NCBI RefSeq assembly: GCF_000143415.4
Contig: NW_003314279.1
Location: forward strand, 1,306,970 to 1,370,969
Length of the DNA stretch: 64,000 nucleotides
Origin: Selaginella moellendorffii
Taxonomy: Eukaryota > Streptophyta > Lycopodiopsida > Selaginellales > Selaginellaceae
Reading direction: 5' to 3'
Below the pieces are notes generated by a model, which did no database searches, was not told where the DNA came from, and saw nothing but the letters and a program-made list of their open reading frames with translations. Within the stretch, counting starts at the first letter, position 1; every line of letters starts with the position of its first letter. The position numbers were made by a program, and so were the translations under genes. Positions 12,000-22,516 of the stretch are shown one piece after another.

Positions 12000-13463
12000 C
12001 AATTCATCAGAATATAGCTTTATAATGATTATATTTTTACAGATTATTCAATTTATAAAATATTTAAAATAATTTGCTATGTGTTGCATGTAGCAATGCT
12101 TAGTTTACTTAATAGTAGCGTTATTTATTTGTTATTTATAAACACAAGATTAATATTATTGCATATCAACCATTAGATGATAGAATTAAAAAAAGAATAT
12201 AATAGAAAGGTTAAAAAAGTTTATAAATTATAAATACAAAATTAATCTAAGTGAATAACAACTGTGAGATAGTAAACTATCCTAGAATATCCAAATATAT
12301 TCTAGATATATTCACTACCATACAGGTTTGCCAAAAACTATTTGAATAAAAATCCTAGTAAAATGCACAAAAACTATATTTTCTGGAGCCTTGAAGATTA
12401 TTCTTGTGATCCTCTTGGAACTAGTGAGGGAGAACGCTGCTAGTTGTTGATTCTTGTCCAAAGCTAGCAGTTTATAACCATAATCACTGACCTTGGAATG
12501 TGCTGTTTCTCTCTTAATAGCTAGTGCAGTTCTCCCAGTGCAACTATGATTTGTTTAGGACTACATGGGTGACTGCCAGGGGCTGCTAGATTGCAAAGGT
12601 CTTCTAAATTTTCAGTGTGCCATCTCCCATCCAACTTTACCTAAAATCCTCAAAACCTTGAGTATTCTTATGCGCAAGCAAGCTATCGACCAGAGCCATT
12701 TCTTGTCCAGTGCCTAAGTGCTTGTTCGAGTGCTTGTTTGTTTGTTGGAATGCTGACCCCACAGTGCTCTGGCCTCACCATTGTATTGTAGCTTGTCACT
12801 TTTGTCATCTGGGCAGGTTTGCATCGAGTGATGTAAGTGAGAAAATTAATAATAAACCCCAATTACAAACGAATTAGAGTTTGTTTTAGAATCTAGATTG
12901 AGGCATATCCTACTACTTAAACATTCTTGACATATTCTTTACACCCAGGTTTTCTAAAGCAAACAATTTATCCAATTTATCCCGTTTGGTTGAAAAATAA
13001 GATATAGAACGTCTAAAGATAAGTTAAGCTACTAAAATGCATGCTTGTGGTGTCAAGTTACGTTTGGTAATGTATGCCTTATTACCTTGTGATGCATGAG
13101 GCGAATGGATTGAGCATAGTGAAGTGTTGAGAATGGTTAGGATAAAAGTTTGGGAATGACAAGGCCAGACATGGCTTGGAGTTTATACTTTAGTCCTTTA
13201 CTCTCTATTCTGCCCAGAACAGATACAATAATTAGTACATGTATGCTTTGCTACCTCACAAAGTGAGGTGCTGTCGAATGCCACGAGATTAACATGTAGA
13301 GCAGCAGCTCGTCCAAAAACCTTGAAACGAGCGTCAACGTAGATGTGTGTGATCAGACGGGTATAGATTGAGAAGATTGAGAAGCGTGGAATCAAATCAA
13401 ATCAAAGAATGACAAACAAAATTGCGAACTTGATGACAGCAGGTTCTTTTCTCCTCGGGTCAG
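12000..13463. other. Intergenic DNA with a dispersed repeat
   Basis: No coding frame supported. Positions 12570-12740 form one copy of a repeat whose inverted copy lies at about 50165-50335. The rest is AT-rich and rises in GC toward the CFAP20 3' end. Confidence 0.5.
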
Positions 13464-14347
13464 TCACGTTTTCTAACCGATTGGTGATCAGAGCAGAGGA
13501 AACGAAACAATATCAATTAAGTTACCTGGATTGGCAAGAAGAGCTTGTATTCAGCAGGCAGCTCCTCCTCGGAGTAAAGGCGATCGGAGAAGTAGATCCT
13601 CCGGATGCGGCAATTGGCGTGAACTTGGACGCACAGCGTCTCGACGTAGTTCGTGCCGTAAGCGCGCCTCGTGAAGTCGGAGAGGTTGAACTGGATCTGG
13701 TTCCATCCCTCGTCTAGCCTCATTGGCATGGTACAGATGAAAGGCTTCACGCGTGTTGTCGACTGAAAGAAGAACGGAGGTGAGCAACGACAGCTTTGCT
13801 AGAGAAAAGGAAGTTAACGAAAGAAACTTGTGAGAAGTTTATATTACCTGGTTGAAAGCAGATGTGAGCGTGGAAGTACCTCAAAGTTGGAGGCTTTGAA
13901 CCGGCGCTTGACGTTCTTGTCGTCGAGGACTTGGACCTCAAACGTGAAGTACTTGCGCAGGTTCTTGATGATCATCACCAGGAAGGGCAGCTTGATGCCG
14001 AGCGTGGTCTTTGGTTCCTTGGGGCAAGTGATGAAATTCGTGCTCACGTTCGTTCCGCGAATCTCCAAAACACTCGACTGGATGTCCTCGTCAGTCAATC
14101 TCTTGATGTAGCCATTCGTCACTGCAACAAAAAGGAAGAACAAAGAAACAAAGTTCTCTCTCTAAGACCGAAGGACACAAAGAAAGGATCAGACCTTCTT
14201 CGTTCCATATGTTGAGAGGCTTTCTCCTGTCCAGAAAAAAAAATGCATTAGCGAGCTCTCTACAGATCTTTGACGAATAGAAACGATTTCTCACCCAATG
14301 CTGTAGAGGATGGAGAGGAAGCCGGATTGGAAAGCATTCCTAAACAT
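13464..14347 (-). CDS. CFAP20: Cilia- and flagella-associated protein 20 (BUG22/CFAP20)
   Basis: Five exons on the minus strand: 14347-14295, 14226-14195, 14121-13880, 13762-13526 and 13472-13464. The first four are supported by strong protein conservation. The last (Lys-Thr-stop) is the best splice choice but less certain. All phases agree and give 190 residues, against 193 in the human protein. The start [18 protein letters not shown] matches the conserved N terminus. Other near-invariant blocks are [36 protein letters not shown] and [24 protein letters not shown]20 sits at the inner junction of ciliary doublet microtubules, is needed for normal beating and tubulin modification, and also has nuclear roles. 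It is transcribed divergently from another ciliary gene. Confidence 0.95.
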
Positions 14348-14762
14348 TGTCGCTCCCCCAAATCAGCGCCGCGCTCGCTCGCTCGCTCCTGCCCTAGGTC
14401 TGGCTCCAAAGTATTTCGATCGGCCTGGCCAGTGCGAATGTCAATCTATCTCTCAATCACTTCACGGCGCTGGCATTGCGTACCTTCGATCGCGATCAAG
14501 AGAGAGCTACGAGGGCGACGGATGGATCAAAATCGGTGGCTCCCCCTCCACTCCGCCATTGCAGGCTTGCCGGTAACTAAACCGCCCAGCTCCATGTCAT
14601 AGCTGATGTGGCTGGAGAATCCGCCAACATGGCGAGAATGTCGCTGGCGTGGCGCCATGTGAATCGTTGTCCGGAGCTAACTGCCCAGCCGGCTGAAATT
14701 CAAAAAGAAGAGCGCGCTCTCTCTCTCTCTCTCTCGGCCCTAGCAATTAGGGTTCTTCCACC
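14348..14762. promoter_or_regulatory. Shared divergent promoter, CFAP20 / EFHC-like
   Basis: 415 bp separate two start codons pointing apart. The right end has a (CT)n run at about 14719-14733, a common plant 5'-UTR or core-promoter feature, and AGGGTTC just before the EFHC start. There is no clear TATA box. Both products are structural parts of ciliary doublets, so co-expression during sperm formation is an inference worth testing. Confidence 0.55.
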
Positions 14763-17453
14763 ATGAGTGGGTGTAACTCTGGCTGCGGCCCCCAGGGATC
14801 TGAACTTCCCGCATTTTCCTTCTGCCATCCACCGGTAAGCAGCGATCCATGGCTCTTGGATTTTCATACAGGATCGCAGGCATCACAAAGCACAAGCCTG
14901 GTGGATTTCGCAGGAATGCGGGCGGCCCAAGCCCCAAAATCTCAACTTCACGGATGGATTCCGGGAGGTGCGCGATCCCGAGGTGCGCAAGCAGCACCGG
15001 CGGGAGCTGGGCGAGAAGATGCGCGATTATTTCTACGAGGGCGGGGTTTGTGGGCCTTGCAACGTAGAGATGGGCACTCCACTCCCAAAGTGGCTCAAAT
15101 ACGATCGCCAGGTAACAAACTGGGGTCTAGGTAACAAATTGGAAGAGAAACTGGTAAAATTTCATCGTTCTTTCTTCCAGGTGCTGAGATTTTACTGCTA
15201 CTTCAAAGAGCCTGTGAACGAGAGGAGGGACGAGAACTTTAGAGTTCGAAAATGCACCATCTATTTCTACCTGGAAGATGGAAGCATCCATGTCTCGGTG
15301 AGTGCTCGGGATTTCTTTTCATTTCCGTGATTTCACAAATAATCTTTCATCGGAGGAACTTAACTTTCGTGGATTTCGGGAGCACTTTATAAACTCTATT
15401 TGTCGTTGATGCATGCAACAGGAACCACGCCAAGACAACAGTGGCCTAATGCAGGTTTGTTGATTTGTTCTTTCCTCTCCAGGTGTACATTTCTAAACTT
15501 CGTTACGTGTTTTGTCTGCAGGGACAATTCCTGAAGAGGCACAGAATCCCCAAGAAAGATGGAAGTGGCTATTTGTCTGTGAAGGATTTTGTCCTGGGCA
15601 CAGACTTGACTATCTACGACAGGACTTTTAGGATTTGCAACTGCGACACATTTACTCGAGTTAGACACATCCTCAAAAACACTTTTTGTGCTTAGATGTG
15701 ACTAATGTGTGTTGCAGAGGTATTTGATGAAGCACAGATTTGAAGTGGGCAACGAGGAGGATGTTCCCGGAGAACCTTTGTCCGCATACCGCAAGAGCTT
15801 GGAGCGTCATCGTGTCAAGGTTCACAAGGAGTATGCAAACAAACAATTTCTGGAAAACGATGGAAAGGTTCTAAGATTTTTCTGCGTTTGGGACGACCGT
15901 GGGGCCGTCTACGGAGAACGTAGGCCATATGTAAGTTGGATTTCCTTTTCTTCTGATTCTCATGGCTGTTTTTCTTTCTTTCTTCAGGTTCTTCATTACT
16001 TCTTGGCAGATGACACGATAGAGATTTTGGAAATGCACGAGCGGAATAACGGGAGGTACCCGTTTCCAATGATGCTGCGCAGGATGAAACTTCCTCGAGA
16101 GATACCAACTGACCTCTTAGGTGAGATCTTCTTAGGAGAAGAGAACTAAACCGAGCAGTAAAGTGGTAGCATGCTGCAGGCAAGAATATTGGAGCTCAGC
16201 ATGTTCACAAGTCCTCGTGCTACAACGAGTGTGACTTGCACATAGGGAGCTTCTTGACGATTTACGGTCGAGATTTGCTACTGCACGATTGCGATGATTT
16301 TACCCGACAATATTACAAGGAGAAATGGGGAGTTACTGATGACATGCTGGAGCCTGTTGCGGTTCAGGTAGCGTTTCTTTCCTTCTCTCTTTGTGTCTTT
16401 CAGTTTGTGATGTGTGGCACGGCTTTAATGGAACAATTGCGCTACAGGAAAAAGCACCGGTGCTGGCCAGAATGGAAGTTCCTCCATACAACGGCTACGG
16501 TTCTGACGCGGACAGTATGCAAAATTGTATTTCTCTGATTCCAAAAGCGGCCATGAAAGACTTCAACAAGTTCTTAAACAACGACGGAAAGGTAGACACG
16601 ACTACTCGAAAGCTCTTAAGTGCCTTTTGACGCCTTCTCGCTCTCGTGAATATACAGATTATGTGCTTTTCGGCAAGGTTCGTAGAAGATGCAAATCACC
16701 GCGTTATAGGCCCGGACAGAGGTCGCCTCTTCGTTTTTCAGGTACTACCATTTGTTTCTGTCATTTGTTTAGATCTTGATAATGACATGTTTTTGCTTGC
16801 AGTACTACTTGTCTGACGATACAATTGCCATCTACGAGCCACCGGCTAGAAACTCCGGTATTGTTGGTGGCAAGTTTTTGTATCGTCAGGACGCTCCTCC
16901 CAAGCCTGGGACCAAGAGACCATATGGACCAAGCGATATGCTTGTGGGAGCGAAACTAGAGATACACAGGCATTTGTTCGAGCTCCTCCAGGCAGACGAA
17001 TGGACGCTCAAGTACATGGAGAGAAACCTCAGTACCTTCCCCCAGTCGGATTATAGACGAGCTTATTGCAAGGTGATATTTCCTTACTGTTTGTTATTCA
17101 TCTCTTCTCATGGTTCTTTTGCAGCTAAAATCTTCGATTGAGAGAATGCCCGAGGATGGTCTCCACAATCTCAAGCTCACACTACCAAAGGGCAATCCGT
17201 CGGAGTAAAACACAAATCTCTCCTCAAAATCTCTTTTTTGAGAAACTTTCAAGCTAACTTAACGCGTTTTTCTCACTGCAGGCAATTTTCTCCAATCGAT
17301 ATCTTGTTGCCAATCTTGGCGAGAGGTGGCATCGACATGACGAAGCAAGAGCTCGTGACAATCGAGCGTGGCTTGGAGAATGGCCAAGAGCCTGGGGTAC
17401 AAGACATCTACACGCTCATTGTGAAGTTCGTATGTATATCCATGAGCCGATAG
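14763..17453 (+). CDS. EFHC1/EFHC2/RIB72-like protein with three DM10 domains
   Basis: Thirteen exons: 14763-14834, 14914-15111, 15181-15297, 15422-15454, 15522-15659, 15718-15930, 15988-16120, 16180-16367, 16448-16591, 16658-16741, 16803-17072, 17125-17204 and 17282-17453. Phases join without conflict into about 613 residues, close to EFHC1 (640) and Chlamydomonas Rib72 (about 640). Three DM10 (DUF1126) domains lie near residues 89-190, 228-360 and 408-530. Signatures include VLRFYCYF, CTIYFYLEDGSIHV, GKVLRFFCVWDD, YFLADDTIEI and YYLSDDTIAIYEP. The C terminus (residues 557-613) has a degenerate EF-hand-like helix set (ARGGIDMTKQELVTIE). The family are microtubule inner proteins lining the A-tubule of motile axonemes. 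The second exon start at 14914 is preferred over 14872, which would leave a 37-nt intron. Angiosperms lack this gene, so it fits a plant with motile sperm. Confidence 0.93.
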
Positions 17454-17572
17454 ATTGAAACTTGGAAACTCTGGTGTTTGGAATGCCATGGGTATGTAAA
17501 AATCTCATAAATTACAAGTGAAACAAGAGACTGTATACAACACAAGTGAGATCAATCCATCAAACCTTTCGT

Positions 17573-19688
17573 TTACGTTGGTGAAACCTTCTCGCCGGGC
17601 TCGTTCTTCTCGTAACCAGCATGGCGATGGCGATGGCGATGGCGCTGGCGGTGTTTTCTCCTGGCAGCAATGATCCAAAACACGATGGACAGCATCGTTC
17701 CGGCGGAGGCGAGAGCCAAGCCAATGTAAATCCACCTCGTGTACTTCCGCAAGCCCGGGCACCTCTCGCGGATGATGGTCTCGAACGTCTCGCGGACGAA
17801 CACGCAGTTCTCCACGTTCACCAGGAACGGTACGTTGACAACCAAGCCGGTAGCGACGGACACGGACTTCATGACTTGGTCATTTATCTGTGGAGTCATT
17901 CGTCCAGGCGTGGCGCACGTCGTCCCAGTAGGAGCTTGACAAACGTAGCGGGACCAGTTCTATCACGATCGAAAGGAAAAAAAGTGTCAAACAAGTCTCT
18001 GGAGTGAAAAGAAAAAAGAGTGAAGTTGAGTTGCTTACCCCTGGAGCTTGCTGGAGCGTGATGGTGCCGCTGGCACACGGGACTTCGGCGTAGTCCGGCG
18101 CGGGACCGTATGGACTGCACAGCGTGGGCATCGTGGGTCCTGACTGGTTGAAGTTCAATGGATTACCAGGGGGCGCGGCGTTGCCGTTGAGGACGAGCGT
18201 GACTGCCTGGTTAAGGACTCTCACCACCGACACCGCCACCTCTTTGCTTCTGTCCAGCGTCTGGTTTGCTGTTGTCTGGTTGACGCACGGAAGGATGTCA
18301 TCCAAGTTTGTGCTGCGGCCGGGGTTTTGGACCCACTCGCGCATTGCAACACAAGTGTCCCCCATTACGCTGAAATGAAAAAACATATATCAGGCTTGGT
18401 AAATGGTCTGCCAGTCTTACTTGTTGAGAAGAATGAAAACGCCGCAGAGAATCCACGTTGCGATGACAAGAATGAATCCCAAAATCACCAGCCTGGAAGG
18501 AACCGTCGGTGAGTTAACAGCTTACCAAACAAGATGAGAAATGAACTAGTTGTTGACACTTACAGGTAGACAAGGGACTGCAAGCCACACGCGGCGAACA
18601 CTGCGTTGAACATGGAAAAGTTAGCTTCGCTTTTGAGTATGGTTGCATCTTACAGATTCCGAGAAGCACAAGTAGGAGCATCGCTGCCGAGATGATAATC
18701 ATTGCCAAACGCCTGGAAACGTAAGAGAGAGTGTTAGTTCCAAATAATTTTTTGCGTTTTCTCGAATGAAAACAAGCGACGTGCTTACACCATGTTGATG
18801 GCCCTCCGGATCTTGTGCGCATTGTCCTCTGTTTTCAACTCCAACTGGTTCGAGGTGGTGTTCAACTGCTGGCTTATCTGCAAGACTTGCTGCCTCTCAT
18901 CGTTCCCTAGCCCAAACCCAAAAATGTTAATGGAAGCTCCCTGGTTGAGAGTTCTCGACACATTCTGGAGGTTGTCCACGGTAGTCTGGGACTGCCGTAC
19001 AACGAAGTTGAGAGTGCCGGACAGCTCGTCATGGAACTTTGCCTGGGAGATGTACACCAACACGCATCCGGCACTGCAAAAGAAGGGAAAGCTCAGCTTA
19101 TCCAGCTTTCGCTATATAGCTTACACTTACATTGCCGCCAAAGTGAGTAAGGAGAGCAGGAGCAAGGGTACCAAACTGGACTCGCTTCCCGAGCGATCTT
19201 TCCTCCTACAGCAGCAGCAGTAGCAGCACAAGGACAGTAGGAAGAGCAAACCCAGCGCTGCCCAGAGGAGTGCTAGGATGAAACCCGGAAGCCCTGTAAA
19301 ACCGACAGACTAGAAGAAATCAAAGGAGTAAGGGCCAAAAACAAAATATCTATGCGCGCTCGTACCGCCCAGTAGTGTTTGTTTCGAATGTCCCAGCCAT
19401 CCCTGTATCGCCGGAAATCATCGAGTGGATCGTGCCTGCTAGTCCGATCCTCCGCGAGGAGCAAGGTCGAGTTAGAGGAGGGCGCTTGCTTCAGGGTTCT
19501 CCCAAATCCCGGATGAATCACCACTATTCCTGTGTCTGCCACAGCGCAAAAGAAAATATTTCTCACCACGAGAATAGCGCACGCAGCTACAAACCTTGGA
19601 ATGCTCCACGATGATCTTCCCGCGCGGCGATGGCAGCAATCGCGATCGCCAGTAGCAGCCACAGCGAGGCCCTTGCTAGAAATCCCAT
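17573..19688 (-). CDS. Plant Tweety-like / DUF transmembrane protein
   Basis: Multi-exon minus-strand gene of roughly 540 residues. The start at 19688 (MGFLARASLWLLLAIAIAAI) gives a signal peptide. Exon 1 joins to DTGIVVIHPGFGRTLKQ by an intron whose retention would shift the frame. It then contains DDFRRYRDGWDIRNKHYWA, the hallmark of a plant plasma-membrane family (related Arabidopsis genes include At2g25270 and At1g71110). Next come SVGFTGLPGF, a hydrophobic helix followed by a Cys cluster (CCYCCCC), a second helix, an extracellular loop rich in NxT/S sites, further helices near 18700-18430, a Cys-containing ectodomain (MGDTCVAMREWVQNP) and a last helix (YIGLALASAGTMLSIVFW). The topology resembles Tweety anion-channel proteins but the similarity is distant and no transport function is shown. 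The tail is His/Arg-rich (alternating HRHR) from a short tandem repeat. Confidence 0.8.
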
Positions 19689-20704
19689 GGCTGGCCAGCA
19701 GCAGCTACCTCGCGGCGTTGGATTGGGGTAGGGACAAGAAATCTAGCAAAGATTGAAGCTCCGCTCACTCCCGCGCCATCGATCGCCGGTGAGATCGATG
19801 AAAAACATGCAACATCACGCGCCCTGCGCGATCCCTGGGCAAATGCGACTCGACGAAACCTATGCTACCGTGCGAGAAAGAGGGGGAGAGCTAGTTTCCA
19901 AGCCAAGGGATGGAATGTCCAACGGGTCGCAAGGCATGGACATTCCGGCAGGGCCTTACGATCCGGAATGGGCAAGCGCGTGGAGCCGCCTTCCCGTCTG
20001 GGCAACCGACACGTGGCGCGCATCACGCTTAGTTTACATTGTTTACAGCTATTATGGTGTTACCGACACAGCGATTATTCTAAGCACCGCGTATAATCAG
20101 TCGCAACGTACAAGTGTCCAACGAGGTGGCATCGTAATATCACCGCCACCTTTCGCCTCAAAATTTTTCTTGTAGTGTTTGATTGCCTATGATAGATGAT
20201 GCATGCATGCAAAGCGAAGCCACCGTGTCGTCGTTGGGCCCAGCCTACTATGATCAAAAAGGCCTGGGAAATTAAAGAAGACGAAAGCTAAGGTCTGAAA
20301 GGACGTGTATTTGTCCGTCTCTATCGTCTAGTCTCGCGACCTTCGCAATTGTGACTTTGGTGGGACTCCATCGTTGAGAAACCTTGCCTTGAAAACAACC
20401 TCCAACCAAATAGAAAAATGGAGGAGAATAGAAGCCGTGACGTTAGCAATGAAACGGAAGCGCAGGCACTAACCAGCATATCATCTCCAGAGCCCGGTCT
20501 ATCTCTCTTTCAGATCTGTGCGAGATCAGCGTTAAGTTCTTGTCAGACAGAAATCAGAAAAACTGCGAGAGACACCTGGATTGTCGCATCCATGCCACAG
20601 AATCGAGCTTTCAGAGATTTTAGTACCATTGTGCAGGCCAGCAAAAGAGCGAGAAAGATCTAAAAAATTAAAAAAAATGATTTTTCTCGGCTTTACTCAC
20701 AGTT
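19689..20704. other. Intergenic between two convergent/tandem minus-strand genes
   Basis: Holds the 5' flank of the Tweety-like gene and the 3' flank of the phosphate translocator. Plus-strand open frames at 19753-20175 and 20418-20663 have no recognisable domain or splice context and are not called as genes. Confidence 0.5.
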
Positions 20705-22464
20705 TTAGGCACTCTTTTTCGCGGGTTTTATGCGCTTGGCTCTCGAGTAGGCAAAGACGCCAGCCAGTGCCAGAGCAGTGCCTGCAATAAGTACACCGTG
20801 TGTTTTTAACTTGGATAACGAAGCGACGCAAACGGCAGGGAGAATCTTACCAAGAGCATTTATTGTCGACACTGGTGTTCTAAAGAAGATGACTGAAGTT
20901 ACAATCACAATCACGCGCTTGACACAGTTTCCAACGGAGTGCGTAACCGGCGATACCCTTTGCAATATCATGTAGGACACCTGCAAATCGTCCTTCAGAA
21001 ACAACGCTAAACTTGCATCAGAGCAAACCTGTTGGTACGAATGAAAACATAATCCTGCTACTAATGCTCTCAACATAACAACTTTCACATCCAGTCCCTG
21101 CAGGATCCATTTTCTTTCTATTAGTAAACGCAACGTAGGAAGTGCACGAAACAAATCTACCATTGAAGTCAAGTATTCGGGTGTGAATTTCACTCCCTCG
21201 AAGAACAGCGTCACGGGTGCCAGAAGGAAAAAGGACAGGATCGTAATCACGGAGAACAGATTGATGTTGTCAAGAGAGCCCTGCGGAAGAAAGTGAATCC
21301 AAATAGAATGAGAACAGAGAACAAGATCTACCTCCTTTTTCACCATCAACTTTTTGCTCAAAACATTTCGCGACTGGAAAGTAACATTTGATGCCATGGC
21401 GCTTAGAAATCCAGCCCTGTCCATAGAAAAAGAATATAAGAAACGGCAAATGCGATGTTGGTAAGGCCTTGTTACCAGTTGAAAGACGCCTCAGTCAAGG
21501 ATGCCAACGCCACACCTCCAACAATTGGCAAGAGAGAAGCGATAATCCAAGCACTTGGAGCCTGCAAAGGCAACTGATATAGAACCTTTTCTGCGAACGT
21601 ATCATACCTCGCCAAGGAACATAGCCGATAGAAGAACAGAGAAAAACGGCTCCATAGCCTTGATTGTGTGAGTAAACGACACCGCAACCTTTCCAAGGCT
21701 CATGTTGGTAAAGAGATTCCCCATGGTGTGCACCAATGCCAGCGGCAAGATCGCGACCACCTACGAAGAAACAAGGACAAAAGTTTGAGATGCTCGATCG
21801 ACACAAACGACAATTTCTACGACGATACCTGTGCAGTGGTGAGACTTGGACGCTTGTACAGTCCCGTAGTCCACATGAAGAGCACGGCAGCGGACCCAAT
21901 GGCGAATTGGATCTCAGTGATCGTGATCGGAAATGGAAAGACCTTGAGCACCTGAGAAATCACAAGTTCTAGTTAGAAAGTAGCATGCATGGAGAAAACA
22001 AGAGAAGATCCTAGCTAAGGTGGAGAAAAGAAAACGAGAAGAAACAATGCCTGCTTGTTATAGATGTTGAAGTAGATGTTGAAGAGGTACCACAATCCGA
22101 AGAGCGATCCCAGCTGGAGTGTGCGCATCATCGCGCTGCCGGATTCTTGCTCCTCCACGCCATCGCCTGGAGCTGCCGCTGACGCATCGCCCGATGCAGC
22201 GCTCCTCGCCTCGATGATCCGCGTCCGGGGCCGAAATTTCCTCGCGAGATCATCCTCCCTCGGTGCGCCGAGAAGAATCGGCGTCAGGCCCGCAGAAACC
22301 GATGCATGCACTCCCCCCCGCCCAGCGATGGAGCTGCTCGAGATCCTGGATCCGGCCGCGAGAATTCTGGCATGCCGCTGCTCGTGCCTGCTCGAGAATG
22401 TGAGCGAGGAGGTGCTGTGCAAGCCCGCGGCCGCAGAGATCGCCATTGGAGAGAAGAATGCCAC
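20705..22464 (-). CDS. PPT: Plastid phosphoenolpyruvate/phosphate translocator
   Basis: Nine or so exons on the minus strand. Residues 1-115 are a Ser/Ala/Arg-rich chloroplast transit peptide starting [15 protein letters not shown]. The mature part follows PPT subfamily sequence closely: [141 protein letters not shown]. These separate it from triose-phosphate and glucose-6-phosphate translocators. It exchanges cytosolic PEP for plastid phosphate across the inner envelope and feeds the shikimate pathway. The first intron (between NKQ and VLKV) seems to begin with GC rather than GT. It is divergent from a PPR gene with only 52 bp between start codons. Confidence 0.93.
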
Positions 22465-22516
22465 TAGCCTAGAACCCTAAAATCCCGAGCTCCAAACCCT
22501 CAAATATCATGGGCGC
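22465..22516. promoter_or_regulatory. 52-bp shared divergent interval, PPT / PPR
   Basis: Only 52 bp lie between the PPT start (22464, minus) and the PPR start (22517, plus). It carries AGAACCCTAAAATCCC, which includes the telo-box-like AACCCTA motif seen upstream of many plant housekeeping genes. The true transcription starts may lie inside the neighbouring 5' coding exons or overlap. Confidence 0.45.

Noticed and set aside
19753..20175. 140-codon plus-strand ORF upstream of the Tweety-like gene
   Set aside because: Composition is unremarkable and it covers the probable promoter of the minus-strand gene.
20418..20663. 81-codon plus-strand ORF next to the PPT gene
   Set aside because: No domain, no conservation signal and lies in the probable 3' flank of PPT.
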